From contig NZ_PDWQ01000004.1 of NCBI RefSeq assembly GCF_010211745.1, positions 62,001 through 126,000 of the forward strand: a stretch of DNA of 64,000 bases. Reading direction: 5' to 3'. The notes under the pieces were generated by a model. That model searched no databases, was not told the DNA's origin, and saw nothing but the letters and a program-made list of their open reading frames with translations. Both the position numbers and the translations under genes were made by a program. The first letter of the stretch is position 1, and each line of letters begins with the position of its first letter. Below, in pieces: positions 58,817 through 64,000 of this stretch. Source of the DNA: Pseudoxanthomonas kalamensis DSM 18571 (GTDB lineage Bacteria; Pseudomonadota; Gammaproteobacteria; Xanthomonadales; Xanthomonadaceae).

Positions 58817-61800
58817 TCATGTCGGCAACGCCGACGAAGAAAGTGAGCTGGGACGTGATTGGCGTGATCGCCGCAAGCGACGCCGCTGCAGCAACCGGTA
58901 CGCGGCCGGAATCACGAGCATCGAGAGCAACGGCGCACTGAGCATGCCGCCGACCATCGGCGCAGCAATGCGCTGCATGACTTCCGAGCCGGCGCCGCTT
59001 CCGATCAGGATCGGGAACAGACCGGCCAGGATCACGGCTACGGTCATCGCCTTTGGTCGCACGCGTTGCACGGCGCCTTCGCGGATCGCGGCGTCGAGTT
59101 CCGCCTCGCCCGCGCTCGGATTCGCGGCGAGTTGGCGTTCCCACGCGTGGCGCAGGTACAGCAACATGATGATGCCGAACTCGGCGGCGACGCCGGCCAG
59201 GGCGATGAAGCCGATCAGCGTGGCGACCGATACGGCATGGCCCATGCCCCAGATCAGCCACAAGCCCCCGACCAATGCGAGTGGCAGGCTGAGCATGATG
59301 ATCGCGGCCTCCGACACGCGTCGAAACACCAAGTAAATCAGGCCGAAGATGATTACCAACGTCGCGGGAACCACCACGCGCAGCCGCTCACTGGCACGTT
59401 TGAGGTACTCGTACTGGCCGGACCAACCCACGGCGTATCCGGCTGGCATCGGCACCTGCTTTGCGACCGCACGTTGCAGATCGGTCACCACCGAGCCGAG
59501 ATCGCGTCCAGCCACATCCACGTAAACATAATTGCTGAGGCGAGCGTTATCGCTGCGCAACATCGGCGGGCCTTCGCTGAAGCTCAGCTCGGCGACCTGT
59601 CCCAACGTCAGCTGCACACCACTTGGCGCGAGCAAAGGCAACTGCGCGAGTGCGGCCGGCGAGTCGCGGATCGTGCGTGGATAGCGCACCACCACCGGGT
59701 AGCGTTCGCGGCCCTGGATGGTCTCCGCGACCGGTTCTCCACCCACCACCGTCGCAATCAACCGCTGCACATCGGCCTGGCTTAAGCCGTACCGGGCGGC
59801 CATATCGGGCCGCACCTTCACGTCGATGTAGCGACCACCCGCGATGCGTTCGGCCAGCGCCGAACTCACGCCGGGCACGGTGCGTGCAACCCGTTCGATG
59901 CGATCGCTCAACTGCGCCAGCACCGCAACGTCGGGCCCCGAGACCTTGATGCCGATCGGGCTCTTGATGCCGGTGGCCAGCATGTCGATGCGGTTGCGGA
60001 TGGGCGGCACGAACAGGTTCGTCAGCCCCGGCACCTTGACTGCGCGGTCAAGTTCCTCGCGCAGCTTCTCGGGTGTCATCCCCGGCCGCCATTGGCTGCG
60101 CGGCTTGAAGGTGATCGTCGTCTCGAACATCTCCAGCGGTGCCGGGTCGGTGGCGGTCTCAGCCCGGCCCGCCTTGCCAAACACGTGGTCCACTTCGGGC
60201 ACGGTCTTGAGCATGCGGTCAGTCTGTTGCAGCAACTGCGATGCCTTGCCAGCAGACAAGCCGGGCAATGCCGATGGCATGTATAGCAGCGTGCCTTCCT
60301 CCAGGGGCGGCATGAACTCACTGCCAAGACGTAAGAGCGGAATCAGGCTAACCAGCAGCACGACACCGGCCAGCGCCAATGTCAGTTTCGGGAAACGCAG
60401 CACTGCATCCAGCACCGGCCGATACAGCGCGATCAGGATGCGATTGAGCGGGTTGTCTTTCTCGGATCGGATATGGCCGCGGATCAGGTAGCCCATCAGT
60501 ACCGGAATCAGGGTGATGGACAGGCCCGCCGCAGCGGCCATGGCATAAGTCTTGGTGTAGGCCAGCGGTGAGAACAACCGTCCTTCCTGCGCCTGCAAGG
60601 CGAACACCGGCACGAACGACAGCGTGATCACCAGCAGACTGACGAACAGCGCCGGACCGACCTCGCTGGCGGAAACCGCCATCAGCTCCCAGCGCTCGGC
60701 GCCCTCGGGTTCACGGTGGTGCTCGTCGCGGAAATGCTCGAGGTGCTTGTGCGCGTTCTCGATCATCACCACCGCGGCATCGACCATCGCGCCAATCGCG
60801 ATCGCGATGCCACCGAGCGATAGCAGGTTCGCGGTGATGCCCTGCATGTGCATGACGATGAAGGCCGCGAGCACGCCCAAGGGCAAGGTGATCACCGCCA
60901 CCAAGGAGGAGCGTACGTGCCACAGGAACAGCGCACACACCAGGGCGACGACAAGGAATTCCTCGCCGAGCTTGCGAGTGAGGTTGCGCACGGCTTCGAG
61001 GATCAATTCGGAGCGGTCATAGGTCGGCACGATTTCGACACCGGCCGGCAGGCTTCCCTTCAGGTCCTGCAGCTTGGCCTTGACGGCTTCGATCGCGGCC
61101 AAAGCGTTCTTGCCCGAACGCAGAATGATCACGCCGCCGGCGACTTCGCCTTCGCCATCGAGTTCGGTGATGCCGCGGCGCAAGGCCGGTCCGCGTTGCA
61201 CCATCGCCACATCCTGCAGTAGCACCGGCACGCCGTCGTTGCCGGTCGTCACAGGGACGCGCTCGAAATCGGCGCGCGTACGCAGATAGCCTTCGCTGCG
61301 TACCATGAACTCGGCTTCGCCCTGCTCGATCACCGAGCCGCCAGTGGCGCCGTTGGCGGACTGAATGGCTTCGACGAGTTGGTTGATGGTGAGGCCGCGC
61401 GCCGCCAGCGCCTGCGGATTTGGCACGATTTGCCAGGCTTGGACCATGCCGCCGACGCTTGCGACTTCGGCCACGTCGGGCACGGTCTTGAGGTCGTAGC
61501 GCAGAAACCAGTCCTGTAAGGCGCGCAGCTGCCCCAGGTCGTGCTTGCCGGTGCGATCGACGAGCGCGTACTCATAGATCCAGCCAAGACCCGTGGCATC
61601 CGGCCCGATCGCCGGACTGACCTGCGCCGGCAAGCGATCACGTACCTGGCTCAGATACTCGAGCACGCGCGAGCGTGCCCAGTACAAGTCGGTCTTGTCG
61701 TCGAACAGCACGTAGACGAACGAGTCGCCGAAGAACGAGAAGCCACGCACCGCCTTGACGCCCGGCACCGACAGCATCGTTGTGGTCAAGGGATAGGTGA

Positions 61801-61993
61801 CCTGGTCTTCGACGATGCGCGGCGTCTGCCCGGGCCATTCGGTGCGGATGATGACCTGCGTATCCGACAGGTCGGGCAAGGCATCGAGCGGCGTGTGCAA
61901 TACCGACCAGATGCCGGCCGCTGCCAGCGCAATGGCAGCCACCAGCACAAATAGCCGGTTAGCGATAGAGGCGCGAATGATGCGGGCGATCAT
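58817..61993 (-). CDS. cusA: Heavy-metal efflux RND transporter CusA/CzcA family
   Basis: 1058 residues. The RND permease has two six-helix repeats and large periplasmic loops. [33 protein letters not shown] is a CusA start, [27 protein letters not shown] the CusA central loop, and [22 protein letters not shown] follows. It uses the proton gradient to pump Cu(I) or Ag(I) from the periplasm with CusB and CusC. Its ATG overlaps the CusB stop in ATGA. Confidence 0.95.
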   Translation of the reverse strand: MIARIIRASIANRLFVLVAAIALAAAGIWSVLHTPLDALPDLSDTQVIIRTEWPGQTPRIVEDQVTYPLTTTMLSVPGVKAVRGFSFFGDSFVYVLFDDKTDLYWARSRVLEYLSQVRDRLPAQVSPAIGPDATGLGWIYEYALVDRTGKHDLGQLRALQDWFLRYDLKTVPDVAEVASVGGMVQAWQIVPNPQALAARGLTINQLVEAIQSANGATGGSVIEQGEAEFMVRSEGYLRTRADFERVPVTTGNDGVPVLLQDVAMVQRGPALRRGITELDGEGEVAGGVIILRSGKNALAAIEAVKAKLQDLKGSLPAGVEIVPTYDRSELILEAVRNLTRKLGEEFLVVALVCALFLWHVRSSLVAVITLPLGVLAAFIVMHMQGITANLLSLGGIAIAIGAMVDAAVVMIENAHKHLEHFRDEHHREPEGAERWELMAVSASEVGPALFVSLLVITLSFVPVFALQAQEGRLFSPLAYTKTYAMAAAAGLSITLIPVLMGYLIRGHIRSEKDNPLNRILIALYRPVLDAVLRFPKLTLALAGVVLLVSLIPLLRLGSEFMPPLEEGTLLYMPSALPGLSAGKASQLLQQTDRMLKTVPEVDHVFGKAGRAETATDPAPLEMFETTITFKPRSQWRPGMTPEKLREELDRAVKVPGLTNLFVPPIRNRIDMLATGIKSPIGIKVSGPDVAVLAQLSDRIERVARTVPGVSSALAERIAGGRYIDVKVRPDMAARYGLSQADVQRLIATVVGGEPVAETIQGRERYPVVVRYPRTIRDSPAALAQLPLLAPSGVQLTLGQVAELSFSEGPPMLRSDNARLSNYVYVDVAGRDLGSVVTDLQRAVAKQVPMPAGYAVGWSGQYEYLKRASERLRVVVPATLVIIFGLIYLVFRRVSEAAIIMLSLPLALVGGLWLIWGMGHAVSVATLIGFIALAGVAAEFGIIMLLYLRHAWERQLAANPSAGEAELDAAIREGAVQRVRPKAMTVAVILAGLFPILIGSGAGSEVMQRIAAPMVGGMLSAPLLSMLVIPAAYRLLQRRRLRRSRQSRPSSLSSSALPT

Positions 61994-63537
61994 GGCTGCC
62001 GTCCCGCCGCAGGCACATCACGAATGGTGCAATCCGGGTTCGCCTCGGGCGCGAACTTGGGCACCAACTGCATGTCCATGTAGGGCGACTTGCCGGGTTT
62101 GTCGAAGTGCTTGTCCGGCACCATCGGGTCATACCAATAGGTCACTGGGCATTGCCGTGCCTTGGGTGACGCGGTGACCGCTGGTGTTGCAACGGCTGGG
62201 GGCGCCTTCTTCTTGGGCGGTACTACGGGTGGCGCCGGGCGCGCGGGCGCAGCCTGCGGCGGCATCGCCATGTCTGGCATACCGGGCATGACATCGCTCG
62301 GCATGTTCGCTTCTTCATCACCCGCACCGGCATTGAGGCGTTCGAGTGCGCCTGACAGGTTCGCTTCGGAATCGATCAGGAACTGCCCCGAGGCCACCAC
62401 CTTCTCGCCACCTTTCAGCCCCGCGAGAATTTCAGTCATGCCGTCACCACTGCGACCGGTCTGCACGCGCACGGGATGGAACATGTCGTCGGCGCCGAGC
62501 ACGATCACGCGAGCCTGCGCACCCGCTCCGATCAACGCGTCCGTCGGTACCAGCGGCCGTTCGATACTCGCAGTTGGCTGCAAGGTGATCTGCGCGAACA
62601 TGCCCGGTGCCAGGAGACCGTCCGGGTTGTCCAGAACGATGCGGGCCCGTTGGGTGCGGCTACTCATGTCCACTTGCGGCAGCAAGGTTTCCACGCGGCC
62701 GTGGAAGGCCTCGCCTGGCAATGCGTCGACAGCCGCTTCCACCAACGTACCCGTCGCGATGCCCGCAGTGCCCGCTTGCGGAATCGACGCTTCGAGCCAG
62801 ACCGTCCGGGTACCGTTGACGCGGAACAGCAGCGTGCCTATCGGCGCCGACTGCCCTTCGCGCACGCCGATTTCGCTGACGACGCCGGTCACGGGTGAGG
62901 TCAAGGTGAGTCGTCCGCGCTGCCCCGCACCACTGCCCGCGGGCAGACCCAACGCACGCAACCGTTCGTGGGCGGCGGATTGCAAACCTCGTGCGGCGGC
63001 GGAGCGAGCTCCACCTAACGCTCGCGCTTCGGCAATCGCAGTGTTCCAACTTGGCGCGATGATGCTGGCCAGGGGTTGCCCCGCGCGCACCGGCTCAAAC
63101 GGGGCACGCACGTGCAAGCGCTCGACGATGGCGTCGACTCGCGCACTGACGATGCGTTCCTGACGCAGGTCCCAGCCAATGGTGCCCGGCACGCGGACGG
63201 CTGCCGTCAGTCGGCCAGGCTTGACCACCACCGTGCGGATGCCGAGGTTCTGGCGCACGCCCGGTGCAACGGCAACGCCGCCGGCCGTCGCCTCGTCGGC
63301 GTACTTCGGCACCAGTTGCATGTCCATGAAGGGCGACTTGCCAGGCTTGTCGAAGTGTTGGTCGGGCACCATCGGGTCGTACCAATAGAGCGCCTTGCGT
63401 TCGGCGGACTGCGGGCTCGAGGTGTCGGCGGCGGATGAACTCCCGTGAGTGCGCCCCCACCAGTAACCGAGGCCGACGGCGGCCACCAGCGCAAGGGAAA
63501 CAGCAGCAGTGACCACGCTGCGACGAGTGGTATTCAT
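61990..63537 (-). CDS. cusB: RND periplasmic adaptor CusB with two heavy-metal-binding motifs
   Basis: 515 residues. A signal anchor at about 9-27 precedes a first heavy-metal-binding segment (about 50-79: [19 protein letters not shown]). The adaptor core follows, with lipoyl, barrel and alpha-hairpin parts. A second, nearly identical segment lies at about 463-503 ([20 protein letters not shown]). This duplication, one copy at each end, is unusual. It links CusA to the outer membrane channel CusC. It overlaps both neighbours. Confidence 0.9.
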   Translation of the reverse strand: MNTTRRSVVTAAVSLALVAAVGLGYWWGRTHGSSSAADTSSPQSAERKALYWYDPMVPDQHFDKPGKSPFMDMQLVPKYADEATAGGVAVAPGVRQNLGIRTVVVKPGRLTAAVRVPGTIGWDLRQERIVSARVDAIVERLHVRAPFEPVRAGQPLASIIAPSWNTAIAEARALGGARSAAARGLQSAAHERLRALGLPAGSGAGQRGRLTLTSPVTGVVSEIGVREGQSAPIGTLLFRVNGTRTVWLEASIPQAGTAGIATGTLVEAAVDALPGEAFHGRVETLLPQVDMSSRTQRARIVLDNPDGLLAPGMFAQITLQPTASIERPLVPTDALIGAGAQARVIVLGADDMFHPVRVQTGRSGDGMTEILAGLKGGEKVVASGQFLIDSEANLSGALERLNAGAGDEEANMPSDVMPGMPDMAMPPQAAPARPAPPVVPPKKKAPPAVATPAVTASPKARQCPVTYWYDPMVPDKHFDKPGKSPYMDMQLVPKFAPEANPDCTIRDVPAAGRQP

Positions 63538-64000
63538 GGCTGCATCTCCGAGGGCAACAGGAAGGCCAGCGCGGCCCAGGCACGTCCGAGTTCACCCAGG
63601 TGTTCGGCGTGCGCGAGGTGCACATCGAGTTCGTCACGTCTGGCGTTGAGCCACGGCTGCAGTTCGCCGCCGGCGCGATACGCGGCGAGCGTCGTCGCAC
63701 TGCGGTCCTGCGCGAGCGGCAACAGGGAGTGCTCATGCAGGGCGACCTGGCGCTTCAGCCCTTCCCATCGAGCGAGATCCGCGCGAATGCGCGCCGCTTC
63801 CTGGCGACGCAGGTCTTCGCGGGTCGCCAACGCGGCCTGATAGTCCGCTTCCCGGGCTGCGATGCCACGATCCTGCCGGTTACGCGAGAACAGCGGCAAG
63901 CCGATGCCCACTTCGAACATGATCATGTCGCTGCGACCACCGGCACGCTGGCCATAGGACGCACCCACGCTCCAGTCCGGATGCTTGTCGGCGCGGGCGA
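63534..64000 (-). CDS. CusC/TolC-family outer membrane efflux protein (N-terminal part beyond window)
   Basis: About 155 residues of the C-terminal half are present. Coiled-coil helices follow VGIGLPLFSRNRQDRGIAAREADYQAALATREDLRRQEAARIRADL, and RSATTLAAYRAGGELQPWLNARRDELD matches TolC-type channels of Cus/Czc systems. Its stop overlaps the CusB start, so it is the first of three coupled genes. The rest lies past the window edge. Confidence 0.88.
   Translation of the reverse strand, partial: ARADKHPDWSVGASYGQRAGGRSDMIMFEVGIGLPLFSRNRQDRGIAAREADYQAALATREDLRRQEAARIRADLARWEGLKRQVALHEHSLLPLAQDRSATTLAAYRAGGELQPWLNARRDELDVHLAHAEHLGELGRAWAALAFLLPSEMQP

Overview
The window is GC-rich, densely packed bacterial chromosome. 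The acnA-rpfB-rpfF / rpfC-rpfG-lysS-prfB-recJ block, the ndk-rlmN-pilW-rodZ-yfgM-bamB-der order and the aat-infA-clpA-clpS order all point to the Lysobacteraceae (Xanthomonadaceae), close to Lysobacter, Thermomonas or Xanthomonas relatives. The genus cannot be fixed from this sequence alone. I saw no rRNA, tRNA, CRISPR array or intact transposase gene.

Layout. 1-5955 is a leftward run: folD, guaB, guaA, an alpha/beta hydrolase and a thiolase cut by the window edge. 6069-11250 holds a BEM46-like hydrolase, LtrA, a small membrane protein, an SDR divergent from a LysR regulator, and a JmjC/cupin-8 protein. 11263-19321 is a leftward housekeeping series: ndk, rlmN, pilW, rodZ, yfgM, bamB, der and moeB with a rhodanese domain. 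19493-23884 is a fatty-acid oxidation operon: a TetR/PsrA-like regulator with a PsrA-type operator on its own promoter, then a fused hydroxyacyl-CoA dehydrogenase/enoyl-CoA hydratase and a thiolase. 23911-37486 holds an unknown 438-residue protein, ftsK, trxB, a DUF482 protein, aat, infA, clpA, clpS, a Nudix hydrolase, mnmA and hflD.

37574-43772 carries both aconitases, acnB and acnA, with a VapBC-type toxin-antitoxin pair between them. In Xanthomonas acnA is rpfA. From 44932 to 51182 lies a complete DSF quorum-sensing circuit: rpfB and rpfF rightward, meeting rpfG-rpfC running leftward. RpfF makes the DSF fatty-acid signal, RpfC senses it, and RpfG is a c-di-GMP phosphodiesterase. No rpfH lies between rpfC and rpfG. 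A consensus CRP/Clp-type site stands in the rpfB-rpfF gap, which suggests a feedback loop through c-di-GMP-responsive Clp. lysS and prfB follow, prfB with its programmed frameshift.

At about 56205 the recJ gene stops partway. The rest of the window (to 64000) is accessory in content: a stretch of different base composition, a possible 26-residue hydrophobic peptide, an unknown gene paired with an SseB-family gene, a strong 13-bp inverted repeat, and a copper/silver efflux set (CusF, an unknown exported protein, CusA, CusB, and CusC cut by the edge). I read this as a genomic island or rearrangement that truncated recJ.

The most useful leads are the Clp-type site before rpfF, the recJ breakpoint, the PsrA-type autoregulated fad operon, the toxin-antitoxin pair upstream of acnB, and a 5' leader at 31395-31535 whose hairpin can hide a ribosome binding site. 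I did not find a system I would call wholly new.
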